From: Parastagonospora avenae f. sp. tritici 18332-5
Taxonomy: Eukaryota > Ascomycota > Dothideomycetes > Pleosporales > Phaeosphaeriaceae
Assembly (NCBI GenBank): GCA_022559985.1
Contig: JAFJTR010000019.1
Span: forward strand, 62,001 to 126,000
DNA: 64,000 bases
Reading direction: 5' to 3'
Shown here: in pieces, positions 22,733 through 34,047 of the stretch
Position numbering within the stretch: the first letter of the stretch is position 1
Layout: each line of letters begins with the position of its first letter
Program-made: the position numbers and the translations under genes
The notes under the pieces: model-generated
The model's input: only the letters and a program-made list of their open reading frames with translations
Databases searched by the model: none
Told to the model about the DNA's origin: nothing

Positions 22733-23889
22733 TCAGTACTTCCTCTTGGCAGCAGCTTTCTTTTCAAGAGCCGCAAGCCTTCGTTTTCGTTCCTCTTTCT
22801 CACGTTTGAGTCTGTTCTCTTCTGCGAGTGCCTCGGCGTCCTCTTTCTTAGCCACCTTGAGCGCCATCTGCTCTTCTTCTTGCAGGTCCCATACACCACC
22901 CTCCATGTCGGACGACCCATCGGAGGCGTAGTCCTCCTCTTCGTCATCCATGTCGTCAAGATCGGACCAATCCGCATATCCGTCGTAGCGGCCTTTGGCA
23001 GGTTGGGGTTTCGACCTCGCGGCAGGCGTTCCATTCCGGCTGGTGGAAGCAGGTGCACTTGTTGGCCGCGCTGTACCTTTGTATCCGACTGGGACAGGCT
23101 GCTTCGCGGGACGTGCGGTGCCCTGGTAGCCCACATCAAGAGGCTTCTTCTTCTGTGGAGCCGCAGCACCTTTGCCATCTGTAGGTCTCTGTGGTGCTCC
23201 AGCGACTGGTTTCTTGCCCTTGGCAACTGCGCTAGCTTCAGCCCTTAACGCCAAGCGCTCTTTCTTTGTAAGAATTTTGGTTGGACCATTCTGCACTGGA
23301 GGAGCAGGAGGTTTGGTGGCATCCTTCTCTTTTGCTTTCTGTAGTAAGGCCAGATAACCCTTTTTTGGAGCAGCAGAGGCTGCTGATGATGACGCGGTAG
23401 CTGGTGGGGCAGATTTCGGAGCCGGGGCTGCTGCCTTGGGCACGCCAGATGGTGTGCTTGCTTGCGAGATAGGCTTTTTCACAACTGGGCTTGCGACCCT
23501 GGTACTCGCTGGTGCTGCTGTTCCACGATATGGGACTGTGGTGAGCGCGGGCGGCGGATTTGGCCTTCCTGCGCCTGGTGTCGCCATGGGACGTCCCGCA
23601 GCATTCCCCTGCGCTGGTTGTCCCGAACCATCCTTCCTCTGAAGCTTGACCTGGCTGCTCTCAACAGGACCAGACGCCTTTCGCTTCAACTGTGGGGACT
23701 GGGCAATACCATTAACCCCCCCAGCAGGCCGCGGAGCAGGCTTCGGAGCAGCGGGCACGACTGCTCTTGGTGCTGGAGTCGTCTTCGGCGCATTCGGGTC
23801 GACTATGGACATTAAATCTCTGAAAGCCTACAAGACTATTGTTAGTACCATCGCGATCGCACGGCTGAAGTGGCGCGACTTACACTCAT
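22733..23889 (-). CDS. SPT2: Spt2-type chromatin protein (histone H3-H4 chaperone)
   Basis: 366 residues in two exons: 23889-23884 (ATG AGT only) and 23827-22733. The N-terminus (MSAFRDLM) and a long Ala/Pro/Lys-rich disordered middle lead to the conserved C-terminal SPT2 domain. That domain has an acidic patch (DLDDMDDEEEDYASDGSS) followed by a helical basic end (EENRLKREKEERKRRLAALE). Spt2 binds H3-H4 and helps to keep chromatin intact during transcription elongation. Two GYxGTARP repeats occur around the middle. The intron has a perfect TACTAAC branch site. The gene is divergent from RPP2. The end of the second exon is in the normal place, so the C-terminus is complete. Confidence 0.88.
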
Positions 23890-24359
23890 GTTGGGCAGCT
23901 GATAAGCAGTTGACTCAGTGTTACCGGTCCTGTGGATCGAAGAAGTCAAACATGCTTTCCTGGCGGAAGAGCAGCCTTTAAGGGAACCGGGGGAAGGCGG
24001 TCGCGGGCGCGGGAGCAGACGGATCACGGGGCTGAGGATTCGGTGAGAAGACGGGCGGCCAGAGAAAGTAGTTTGACAGGTGGCGCGCGCAGACCTGCTG
24101 TCTTATACTCTCGACTGCCAAGGCCCGTCTTCACGCTAGCGCCCAACTTAGGCAAGCGCAGCCCACGCTTCTCGCCTATCGCCAATATTGCTCGAACTTT
24201 CAAAAGTTCTCTCGACAACCACGACCGAACATTGCAGTTTCAGTCTCCGTCAGCACGGTGAGTACTATGTGTGCGCATATATGAGACTTTCGCACTGACA
24301 GTCACAGGTTAAATCGATTGAACTCCTGTTCTTGACAACCAACATCACCAAACGTCAAA
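23890..24359. promoter_or_regulatory. Divergent promoter region between SPT2 and RPP2
   Basis: 470 bp shared by a minus-strand chromatin gene and a plus-strand ribosomal-protein gene. On the RPP2 side a likely 5'-UTR intron can be seen (GTGAGT donor at 24258, CACAG acceptor at 24307). Ribosomal-protein genes in fungi often carry such introns. Confidence 0.5.
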
Positions 24360-24761
24360 ATGAAGCACCTCGCAGCATACCTTCTCCTCGGCCTCGGTGG
24401 TAACACCTCGCCTTCCGCCAGCGACGTCAAGGAGGTCCTCGAGTCTGTCGGCATTGAGGCCGACAGCGAGCGTCTCGACAAGCTCATCAGCGAGCTCGAG
24501 GGCAAGGACATCAACGAGGTATGATGCGTCGCGCAGTTTTGCGCCAGCAAGGAACTACGAACAGCCACTAACACATGACAGCTCATCGCTGAGGGTTCTT
24601 CCAAGCTTGCCTCCGTCCCATCCGGTGGCTCTGGAGGTGGTGCCGCCGCTGCCGGTGGCGCCGCTGCCGCCGCTGGTGGTGATGCTGCCCCTGCTGAGGA
24701 GGCTAAGGAGGAGGAGAAGGAGGAGTCCGACGACGACATGGGCTTCGGTCTCTTCGACTAA
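24360..24761 (+). CDS. RPP2: 60S acidic ribosomal stalk protein P2
   Basis: Two exons (24360-24518, 24582-24761) encode 112 residues, the usual P2 length. P2 pairs with P1 and forms the lateral stalk that recruits elongation factors and stimulates GTP hydrolysis. Visible features are the N-terminal dimerisation domain (MKHLAAYLLLGLGG, LESVGIEADSERLDKLISEL), an Ala/Gly-rich hinge, and the acidic conserved end EEKEESDDDMGFGLFD. The intron is 63 nt and sits after GKDINE. The strong GC-ending codon bias fits a highly expressed gene. Confidence 0.96.
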
Positions 24762-25434
24762 GCGCATCGCTTGTCAAGTCTTGTACACGAAGTATGATCT
24801 GGACAATCTCTCATCAATCACGAGAATCATGCGAAACGAACAGGAGGATTGGGGAGGTGTCGAGCGCGCGACTAGCGGGCGATGGAGAAAGACGTTGCGG
24901 CAGTACTCTAATATCTGCCTGCTGAGATACCCGAAATGAAGCCATGCACCCTCCATTTGCAGTACTCGAGAATGTGATGCTGTAAAACGCTGTGTGAATT
25001 TACCATCTTACCCCCCGCGTACTAACTGATACAACATTGACAGAGCATGGACGCAACTGATCATTTGAACTTGCTTTACGTGAAACGATTCGTACCTATG
25101 TTGTCATACTGCCGAAAGTGAATCTGATATTGAAGACCTCGTGGCATTGATGTCTAATCAAGTGACGTTGGGTAGATCTTGGATTGAATGCATCACTACA
25201 ATCGCGCAAATACAGCAGAAACGACGTTCATAATACGCAGTCTATTTGCCTTCCCGATCATTTGTGGTGATGAAGGTGGTGTGCACGGGCCTCACGCCAA
25301 GTCTTGCCGCCGTCTCGCTTAGCACTGAGCGCACCTGCCGCCCACGACAATTCGACCTCCAACTAACCTCGACCGACAACCACCCCGCGACACCATCGAA
25401 GTTCACTGTCTAGCCACTTCGACAGATCGCAAAC
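24762..25434. other. Intergenic between two ribosomal-protein genes
   Basis: 3' region of RPP2 followed by the promoter of RPS15. No gene is visible. The bases just before 25435 are C- and A-rich, typical of ribosomal-protein leaders. Confidence 0.45.
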
Positions 25435-26191
25435 ATGGCTGATTCCGAATACGTATGTTCTAATTGCCCCGTCGTTGCAGAGCCGCATGCTAACAACGTT
25501 ACAGAACGCCGAGGAGGCTGCCGGTACGCTCACACATTCCCACGATTCTTCTTTCCGCTGTTACCAGCGCAATCGACCGCAAGAGGAGGACGTTCTTCTG
25601 GACTTTGGGTCGACTACGCTGCTGTGCTGAGCAAAGGAAGGAGACACAATACATAAAGGAACCTGGGCTGACCAAACATCGTACAGAGCTTAAGAGGAAG
25701 AGAGCGTTCCGCAAGTTTTCCTACCGTGGCGTCGACCTCGACCAGTACGTCTCTCGGATCCAGCAGCGCACAACTGCCCTGGACACACCATCAATAAAGG
25801 CCCCGACACTAACTCTCTTACCAGGCTCCTCGACCTCGGCTCTGAGGAGCTCCGCGACCTCGTCCACGCGCGTGCACGTAGACGTTTCAACCGCGGCCTC
25901 AAGCGCAAGCCCATGGGGCTGATCAAGAAGCTGCGCAAGTCCAAGCAGGAGGCCAAGCCCAACGAGAAGCCCGACCTCGTCAAGACGCACCTCCGTGACA
26001 TGATCGTTGTCCCCGAGATGATTGGCAGCGTCATCGGCGTCTACTCTGGCAAGGAGTTCAACCAGGTCGAGATCAAGCCCGAGATGGTCGGCCACTACCT
26101 CGGAGAGTTCTCCATCTCATACAAGCCCGTCAAGCACGGAAGGCCCGGTATCGGTGCCACCCACTCGTCCCGTTTCATTCCTCTCAAATAA
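25435..26191 (+). CDS. RPS15: 40S ribosomal protein S15 (uS19)
   Basis: Four exons (25435-25452, 25505-25523, 25687-25744, 25825-26191) join to 153 residues. The protein sits in the head of the small subunit near the decoding site. Family blocks are KRKRAFRKFSYRGVDLDQLL, the Arg-rich RARRRFNRGLKRKP, LIKKLRKSK, HLRDMIVVPEM, YSGKEFNQVEIKPEM, GHYLGEFSISY and the end HSSRFIPLK. The first two coding exons are only 18 and 19 nt. Introns of 52, 163 and 80 nt crowd the 5' end, a pattern common for fungal ribosomal-protein genes. All phases agree. Confidence 0.96.
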
Positions 26192-26605
26192 ATGGCTTGG
26201 GTTATGGTTGCATGGGTTCTTTCGTGGGGTGGACAATGTACTTGACGACCCTATCACGAATATACAGGTGTTAGGTGCATTACTCTCGATGGCTGTGACG
26301 CACAAAAAGCGATTACAGCAGGCATGAAGATAGGGTGTAGATAGCATCATCTATCACATCGAAGATACCTCACTTGAAGTCCGTGTCTTGCTTTCTGTGT
26401 GATCGTTGTGATTCACATTCATAAATTCAGACTGGTTCACGTGGAAGTGGTGGCAATATTCAACTGGAACACCTTGCGGCCCTCGGCCACACGTTCTAGT
26501 TCACTCACATGAACATGCTGGCAATGTTCAATCGTCTATTGCGCTGTGATACAAAAACTGGGTATTGGTGACAAGGAAACAATAGTACACATATGCAATC
26601 CCACG
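26192..26605. other. Convergent 3' regions of RPS15 and NUS1
   Basis: About 410 bp between two stop codons on opposite strands. It holds no coding frame of note and should contain both polyadenylation regions. Confidence 0.5.
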
Positions 26606-27728
26606 CTACCTTCCAAGACGCATCTCGACCTTGGCGAAGTTATACAATGCCCTGAGGAAGACTTGGTAGTTGACGCCCTTGTTGTCCGGAAGATGGCTGT
26701 ACATGTTAGCAAAATCATCACCACGTCATTCTCAGCTTCATTTTAAACTCACAAAATCTCCGTCAACCTCAACTGCCACGGCGGATACCCCTTGAGCTGC
26801 ACCGTCGGACTAAACAGAATCAACAGATCCGGCTCGCTGCTCACATGATCGCTCAGCTGCGCATCAATGAGGTCCATATTGATCTGTTCGCGGCGCACAT
26901 CGCCTCTCTGCGCCATCTCAGCCAGCGTGCGCGTCAAATCGACAATGGTATCGCGCCCGTCGTGCTCAGACAGAAGCAGGACCGTGAGATGTTGGCGCGG
27001 CTCATTCGACGTCGACGGTGGCGTAGACGGCGGAGAGTAACTCGACAAATGTGGCGCGCGTAGGGACAAGGTTGGTTTGCGCAAGGGCCCGAAGTAGGAT
27101 GATAGCGTTGCGTCGATGGAGGTGTGTGTTTGGGGGAGGTAGTTCTTAAGCACACCTACGGTCAAACATCATTAGCCAACATACCCTTTTATTCCCTCCC
27201 GCGAGATAGTGTGGGATATAGATCGCACTTACCAGTCCTCTCATACACGCTCAAAAACCCAATGCCCGCACTACTCGCCCACGCGGCTATTTCACACACA
27301 TCGTTCACTAATCCTTCCAGCCCCGCGTTTCCCTGCTGCTCGTCGTCCTCGTTCAATTCCACCACCACGCTCAGATGCTTCGGCAGCTTCTCCAGCCCGG
27401 CCACGTCGCCCGCAATGAATTCAGGCGTGCGGTGGTGGTATTTCAGCAACGAGACAAGCTTCGTGTACGCGAGGCGGAAGGCGCGGCGGAAGCGGAAGAA
27501 GATGCTGAAGAGCAGCGCGATTAGGTGGTAGACGCTGAAGTAGAGGAGCGACTTTATGGGGCCGGGTTTGCGGGAGGGTTTTTGAGCGCGGCGGGTGGAA
27601 GGGGATGTAGGAGTGGTACTGGGCGCCGCGGGGAGGAAGGGTTTGAGGAGTTCTTCGCGCTGTTGGACGGAGAGTTGTTTGCGGCGGAAGGCGGCTTCTT
27701 CGGCGGGCGTGAGGCCTGTGGCAGCCAT
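26606..27728 (-). CDS. NUS1: Dehydrodolichyl diphosphate synthase complex subunit Nus1 (NgBR)
   Basis: Three exons (27728-27233, 27155-26753, 26696-26606) give 329 residues. Nus1 is the non-catalytic partner of cis-prenyltransferase on the ER membrane and is needed for dolichol synthesis and hence protein glycosylation. A basic, Pro-rich N-terminus leads to a membrane segment (LLYFSVYHLIALLFSIFF) at about residue 60-80. The cis-prenyltransferase-like fold follows (HLSVVVELNEDDE, IAAWASSAGIGFLSVYERTG, LTVLLLSEHDGRDTIVDLTR, DLLILFSPTVQLKGYPPWQL). The protein ends in EMRLGR, matching the RxG motif at the end of Nus1 that completes the active site of the complex. Phases at both introns (77 and 56 nt) are consistent. 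Confidence 0.92.
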
Positions 27729-28424
27729 TGCTACAGACGTGAGGAGGTTCGTGCGGCCAATTGTCTATGCTATGAATGTCTGAGGCGATCAGACGGAGAG
27801 AAAAGAGACGGAGAAGGAAAAGGCACGTTGTCAGCAAGACTGGTTGGGAAGTTGAAGGAAGTAGGTAGCATTTCAAGGTTGAGGCTGATGCTGTGGCGCT
27901 GCCGCGTCCTTGCCGATCCTAGTCAGTCAGCCAAGTGCGCGACATGCTTGGACACGAGCTCAGCCATGAGCCGCGATTGCGCGTATCTTGCGCATCTTGT
28001 CGTAACAGTGAAGGCTGAGGGGCGCATGGCACATGGGGGTCCCTGTGGGAGATTGTGTACGTGCGAGATGCATGAGGTCACTTGGAAGTTAGGCATGCGG
28101 CTGGATCTGCGTGGGAGACAAGGGACCAGGCGCGGGGGCGGCTCAAGCCACCACCCATGGGTCGCGAGTGCAGCTACTTCGTAATTAGTGTTGCACTCGA
28201 CGACATTCGAGTACTACTGAACCACATTCACACTGAACCATGCCCAAATTTGTGGATTCGCCTTGAACGCAGTAGAGTTGTACGCAGACAGAGCTTCACG
28301 CCTCATGGTCCGCGACAGTCTCCAAACACCAGCTTCGGGGGAGCGCTGCGTGGCCGACACCTGATATATAGTTTCCCATACACGTTGAACACGGCCTACC
28401 CTACCAAAATCCACACGCGGCAAC
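27729..28424. other. Divergent region between NUS1 and SEC10
   Basis: About 700 bp, presumably holding both promoters. No coding frame of note. Confidence 0.45.
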
Positions 28425-31063
28425 ATGGATCCATACGTCCGCAGTGGGTCTAACATGGACACGGCTTCCGTCCTCACACACCAGACCTCGAGGACGTCTA
28501 TCCGAGGGCCACAATTCACACTAGACAAGTTCTCGGTGAGCTTCACAGCACCTGCGCGCTCCGTACATGGGCTAATCTATGTAGAGGAAAGACTTCATAG
28601 TCAAAGACTTCATCGAGGACCTGTCCGATGCCGCCGTACCTGCCTCTCGCAAGTCAGGGACCATTGCCAGTCAGCAGACCTTCGACCCGAAACCGCTCAT
28701 TCGCACATTCGAACATGCCCTGACCCGGCTCAACAACCTGTCGGAAGATCTGGAGGAGAAGGAGAATGAGCTATCGGGAGCTGTGCGACGCGCCGAATCG
28801 CAACACAACCAGAATGTCGAATCACTAGGGAGAAGGCTGGAGCAGGCTATTGACCGATTTCAGAAGCTGGACAGCACGCTGAATGGCAACGACGATGGTG
28901 GACCAGACTCTGGGGGCAACATTGCCATGCGCATCGGAGAGACGCTAGAAGAGCTAGACCGCCAACGGAAACGAGCCCTGGACGCAAAGTTCTTGATCGA
29001 ATGCTGGCAAGAAGTCAGCGAGCGCGGCGAGCTCAACATCCTCGAAGACCACCGGAGAAGCGGTGACATCGTACGTTGCGCAGAGATTGCGCGCCAATTA
29101 CTCCGCATCAGCACCCGCCTGGATCCCGAGGGCGGTCAACAGACAAATGGCGACTCGCGCAACGGGACGAAGAGAAAGACCATGGGACCCAGACACAACA
29201 CCAAAGAAGTCATTGAGAAGTTCCTCGAGAACCTGGAGCAGGACTTGCTGAGCAAATTCGACGAGTGTTATCGACGCCCGAATTACAGCGGCATGCGGGA
29301 CTGTGCTATTGCATTGAGAGGCTTCAGTGAGGGGTCGAGTGTCATTGCGACGTACGTCAATCAGCACACTTTCTTCATCGAGCGCACGCAGTCGATGGCG
29401 GAGGAGCTTTCCATGGACGCTGAGACGTGGGATCGGCTGCAGGATCCTGATGCAGAGCCGCCTGGTGTTGAGCCGACGCTCCAGTCGCTGGTAGATGAGG
29501 TCAAGATCGCTGTGCAGGATGAGTCTGCTACGATCAAGCGGGCTTTCCCGTACTATGAAGAGGTCTTGATCAGGTTTCTGGAGCGCATATTCCAGCAATC
29601 AATACAACAGCGACTGGAGATGGTGCTGGACAAGGCTAGCGAATTATCGTCTCTGGCCTTCTTGCGCTCGTTACAAGCATCGAGGAGCTACATAACACAG
29701 CTAGTGGATGATCTCAAGTCGCATGGTCTGACTGAACATCCGGAACCCGTCACATCGCAAGTTGCAGCCACACTAGACCAGCAGCTTGATGAGCTCTTCT
29801 CGTCGTACTTCATTGGCGAGAAGTACATTGAGCGAGAGAAGAAAAATCTCGAAGAACTGTACTCATCACTTCTACTCAAGTTCACTATCTACCACTCGCG
29901 GCGGCGGAAAATGCCCAGCAGCTACTTCAGTGCGCTTGCACAAAAAGGAAAGGAGCTGGCGGCGTCTGCTCGTGATGCGTACATGGAGCGGCTCGAGAGT
30001 ACAGAGCTGCCGGCCAGTCAAAAGAAGACATTGCTGAGAATTGCTGGTCTCAAGGAGGATCAGCAGGAGAAGAAGGAGATCGATGTAACGGACGAGGATG
30101 GAAAGCTATCGCTGGCAACGGCTAAGCGTATGCTAAAGTGGTTGGCAGAAGGTGTTGGTCGTGGCTTGGAACTGTCGCCTGGCAATGAGACGCCAAAGGA
30201 TGTACAAAACTTGCTGAACCTGCTTCTGCAGCAGATGGGCGAGATCTATCTCGAGACGGCGCTGGATGCGTAAGTTCTTCTTGTTTCACACTCATGCAGC
30301 AGAATGCTAATACCACTCCAGAGCCAACGACCACGCCGCCTCCCAAGAAAATCTCAAAACCCCCCCAGACCTCACGCACCTCCCCTCCCTGCACGCAATA
30401 ACCACAATCCTCCACCTCCTCCAACAAACCACCACCACTATCCTCCTCCCTCTCTGCACGCCCAACCTGACCATCCGGCGCGAGATTGAAAAGTCCACAA
30501 CTACAACCATGTCCACGCTCGAATCCAAGCTCTCCAACATCCTCAACCTGACCCTCACCGCCGCCTTGAACTGGGTCTCCAAATGCCTCTCACAGCAAAA
30601 GAAAACCGACTTCCGCCCCAAAGACGACGACCTCATGGTCACATCCGAAACCCAAGCGTGCCGCGAAGTCTCCGCCTTCCTCACACGCGTCGCCACACAA
30701 GCCACCTCTGCCCTCTCCGGCCGCAACCTGTCCCTCTTCCTCTCTGAGCTCGCCCGCGGTCTGCGCAGCCTCGTGCTCGCTCACCTGCTGCGCTACACCA
30801 TCTCCCAGGTCGGCGGGCTTATTGTCAGCAAGGACATGAATCGCTACGTCGAGCTGGTGCGCGGGTGGCCGACGGGCGAGGAGCTGGAGCATGGGAGCAT
30901 TCAGGTGCTTACGGATGTTAGTACATTGTTTATTATTGGGCCTGAGGCGCTGAGGGACAGGCTTAGGGGAGCAGGCGCGGATGTAGGCGAGTTGAAGGGG
31001 TTTATTAGGTGTAGGGAGGATGTGGGGAGTGTGGGGGTGCAGAGCGTGCTAAGTGGGCTTTAG
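28425..31063 (+). CDS. SEC10: Exocyst complex subunit Sec10
   Basis: Three exons (28425-28535, 28585-30269, 30322-31063) encode 845 residues. Sec10 is a CATCHR-fold tether that, with the other exocyst subunits, docks secretory vesicles at the plasma membrane; in filamentous fungi this is mainly at the hyphal tip. Visible family blocks are LDKFSRKDFIVKDFIEDLS at the start, a coiled coil (LNNLSEDLEEKENELSGAVR), KFLIECWQEVSERGELNILE, RCAEIARQLLRISTRLDP, EKFLENLEQDLLSKFDECYR and, near the end, WVSKCLSQQKKTDFRPKDDD and NLSLFLSELARGLRSLVLAH. The ORF upstream of the second intron stops just past its donor. Introns are 49 and 52 nt. Confidence 0.92.
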
Positions 31064-31070
31064 GGAGAAA

Positions 31071-31090
31071 TGGGAATGGGAATGGGAATA
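31071..31090. repeat. TGGGAA triplet repeat just after SEC10
   Basis: Three adjoining copies of TGGGAA lie 8 bp past the SEC10 stop, in the likely 3'-UTR. Confidence 0.8.
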
Positions 31091-31959
31091 CATCTTTGGT
31101 GGAATGATGGAATGGGTGTGTGTGGGTTTGTGCTCAAGTGTCTTTGGAGAAGTGGCTGTTGCATTCGTAATCTTCCGCCCAGAGAATACTGCAGTCGTGC
31201 ATAGCATATACTCCAGCTTCCCCATAATCTAACGTTGAAGACTTACAGGCTAACACAAGCGATACTATCGCATCAGCTCCTCAGAAAGGCATCCCGGCAA
31301 CATTTCAGGTTTTGCTAGAAGTCTCATACCTGATAGCTAATCGTCTCTGGGCTTGGCCTGAAAGTCTTTAATACGGTAGCGCTCTCGTTTATCTGTGCAT
31401 AGATCGGTCTATCTATCATGTATCACATAGTGTATGCGTGATCTGTGTCAGTCAACGTTGGCTATATTTCAGTGGGTACAGAAAAGATGAATCTGTTTCG
31501 TGAGGGGACAGACTTGTGGAAGGACAGGGGCTGGTTAGCCCAGGCGTGTTGGGCCAGTATGCAAACATGGAAAGATGGGACTAGTGGGTGAAGAGTTGAT
31601 TAGACGGGAGATGTATCGGAGAAGAAGAAGATGCTGCTGTACATGTACAAGTCGGTGTGCCCATTACGCGATCTTCTCATTCGAGCAACAGAACTAAGAG
31701 ACGCCTGAACGCGTTACGAGGGCTTTCACGAATGGCTTGGATGTGCTTAGGTAGTGGCTGTTGTTCTTTTTAAAACTTTAATTTTATTCTCGCTCATGGC
31801 CACGTTAAATATCTTCATTGAGTGCCAATTTCTACGGAATCGAAGAGAACACTTCCCCTTAATACGGATGGATGATGAACATGGGAGACTTCCGCAACTG
31901 TGTCATGTGCCATTAAATCGCTATATATCCCGCACCTACGCATGCCTGTGGTACTCCTC
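31091..31959. other. Intergenic, no gene seen
   Basis: About 870 bp between SEC10 and a broken LPAELR-family copy. Nothing recognisable. Confidence 0.4.
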
Positions 31960-32515
31960 TTAGCTCTCTGCAACTACTAGCTTCACACGCCCCCGGCTAT
32001 CTGGATGAAACGTGACTTCCAGCAACACAAACTGTGCACACTTTTCAGCTATGCAGAGTCTACCAGGCCTGGACCAGAAACGTAGTCCGATGTCGAATTC
32101 GGGCTTGTGAATAGGGCCAGGCGGTGAAGCAAGTCGATCCACGAGGAGATCAAGCGTGTCTGCTGAGAAGGTGCTCAAGGCGTTGAGTGTCAGAGGCAAT
32201 TAGGTAATTTCATTGTTCACTTGGCGACAGGTTTGAAGAAGACCGAGCCAGCATGGAGTAGGTGATGGCGGCAGGATGTTTGCGAATCCCTCGACAACGG
32301 TGTCGTCGATCCATTCTACATCATCTAGGAAATAGGTCTGGTCTAAGACGACGTAGTTCCAGACATTGATACGCAACTCCGCAGGAAGTCGTAGGAGAGG
32401 CGATGTAAGAGCGCTGCGCGCAGCGCTAAAATGATCAGTGAAATGAGAGCACAAATGCAAAAGATACATACATGGCGTCTAATGCCTTGCGCGTAGAGCT
32501 GTTGACTAACGCCAT
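31960..32515 (-). pseudogene. LPAELR-motif family member interrupted by one in-frame TAA
   Basis: Two exons (32515-32472, 32425-31960; 46-nt intron from GTATGT to TTTTAG) form one frame of 169 residue positions with a single stop at 32200-32202. Before it lie the short first exon ending in AT, the motif SPLLRLPAELRINVWNYVV and CWLGLLQTCRQVNNE. After it the same frame continues with LPLTLNALSTFSADTLDLL, matching the PLPTQLNTF region of the intact copy at 34048-34746, and ends in the family strand VKLVVA. No splice signals flank the stop. The unbroken downstream frame indicates recent inactivation, or a truncated product of 81 residues. Confidence 0.65.
32410..32427. repeat. 18-nt perfect palindrome at the splice acceptor
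   Basis: AGCGCTGCGCGCAGCGCT reads the same on both strands and covers the acceptor and first bases of exon 2 in the neighbouring broken gene. Confidence 0.85.
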
Positions 32516-32932
32516 GATTAGACACGATTAGTGCTAGGAGCAAGGTTGCGAAGACGCAGTCGTGGTGCAGTTAGGTGAGTGCGGATGAGGAGGTCAAGTG
32601 GCGGAGAGTAAGCGTAGAAATAGTGTAAATCACTGCTAGTGATCAGTGCGCACGCCAATCGGATCGTTTCTGACTTTACTCTGATCATAGCCTCAGGAGC
32701 GTTTGCACAAAGCTGCTGTGCGCTAGCGCTCTCTCACTGTTTGGCTGCTAAGTCTCTCGAGCAGTTCTTCAAGTGTCTGTCACCGCGGCAGAGTAAACAA
32801 GAACTGACATGTAGACGACTCAGTTGACTTCTGTTAAATCAGAGCACTATCTTAGAGAAATCCATTTACTCACTAAGGGTAATTTCCATGGCATTGATTC
32901 CCATTGATTTTGGTTGCGAGCATGCTACTTGT
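32516..32932. other. Spacer between two LPAELR-family copies
   Basis: About 420 bp without a recognisable gene. Confidence 0.4.
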
Positions 32933-33388
32933 TCACTGTACTGGATGCTGAACCAAAGTTACCTTCGCAACCTTTACGCTCATGCAAGTACTTAAATGCC
33001 CATAGTACCATCTTTCGTTCTTTACCACCCAGCTATCGCCTAAATCCTCGTAGTGCAACTCGACCGGTCGAATCTCGAAGTCCGCGCGAATCAAAGCATG
33101 CCAGCCGACTAAGATCATAGCCAATCAATCTATATAGGATTCGGGTGCAAGGCGTATCTCTAGGTGTGCGACTTCGGCATAGACCTGGCGACAGGTGAGG
33201 AGGAACGGCCGAGGAGGTTTCCGATGCACGATCCTATGTACAAATCCCATAAAGGGGGACCGAGTGTAGCGATATACGGGTATCAGGTGCTTGTAGATCT
33301 GGTTTCGGAGCTCGGGTGGAAGACGGAGTAGTGGGGAGTTGGTGGCGTTTTGGAGGCTGACTTCTGACCTGATCCACGTGCTTGCCAT
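32933..33388 (-). pseudogene. LPAELR-motif family member interrupted by one in-frame TGA
   Basis: A continuous frame of 150 sense codons broken once by TGA at 33125-33127. The first part has NATNSPLLRLPPELRNQIYKHL, sharing the NATNSP lead-in with the copy at 34048-34746, and FLLTCRQVYAEVA. The part after the stop continues in frame for 63 codons and ends with a strand-like AKVTLV, the position where intact copies have VKVVFV or LDIVFL. A TGG to TGA change (Trp to stop) would explain the break. No intron that removes it is evident. Alternatively an 87-residue truncated protein is made. Confidence 0.55.
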
Positions 33389-34047
33389 GATGGAGTCGAG
33401 AAGGTTTCAATGTCAATGTCCGTTCGAATAGATTCTGTTGGATTGGGGTTGCTGTTGAGTCCTGAGGTCGATTTAGCGATGTCGAGTCGAGTGCTGTTCA
33501 GGCGATTGTAGATAGGGAGACGTAAAGGCTTGGTGTCAAGGTTATATAGCAACGAGGACCAGAAAGAAATACTTAGCGCAAGCGCTAAAGAAGTGAATGG
33601 ATGGGGGAAGCTAGGTCAGTTCCCGTTTAAGCTAGCACTACCGTTTAGTTGAGAAAAGAATTACTTGTCGATTACAAGAAGGAAGGTACCCCTAGACGTT
33701 TACATAGCTACCTAGATACTAAGATCGTGTCCAATTTCCATCACGAAGTCGTACAGAGGTCGTGTTTGTCGATTTAATGCGAGTGCGGAAACACATCCGC
33801 ACTTTCTGAATTCCCCTATATAAACTCATCTATTAGTCGTAGACATATTTCTTATACCGGCTTTTGCTACAAGCCTCTAACAGTGTGAAAGGACTGGAGG
33901 TCAAAACATACTGCTGCTGTGAGTAATGAGATAAGTACGTGTGACACAAAATAATGAGACGAGCCAATGTTATTCTTGTAACTATCTCAATTTTTACCGT
34001 CCATGATTATACTAGCAGCTTGGGGCCACCACGGACGTTGCTTGCCG
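33389..34047. other. Spacer with a short hairpin
   Basis: No gene. TTAGCGC and GCGCTAA at 33573-33588 form a 7-bp hairpin with a 2-nt loop. The region is AT-rich. Confidence 0.4.

Noticed and set aside
31071..31090. TGGGAA repeat as a telomere-like tract
   Set aside because: The unit does not match fungal TTAGGG repeats and is only three copies in a 3'-UTR.
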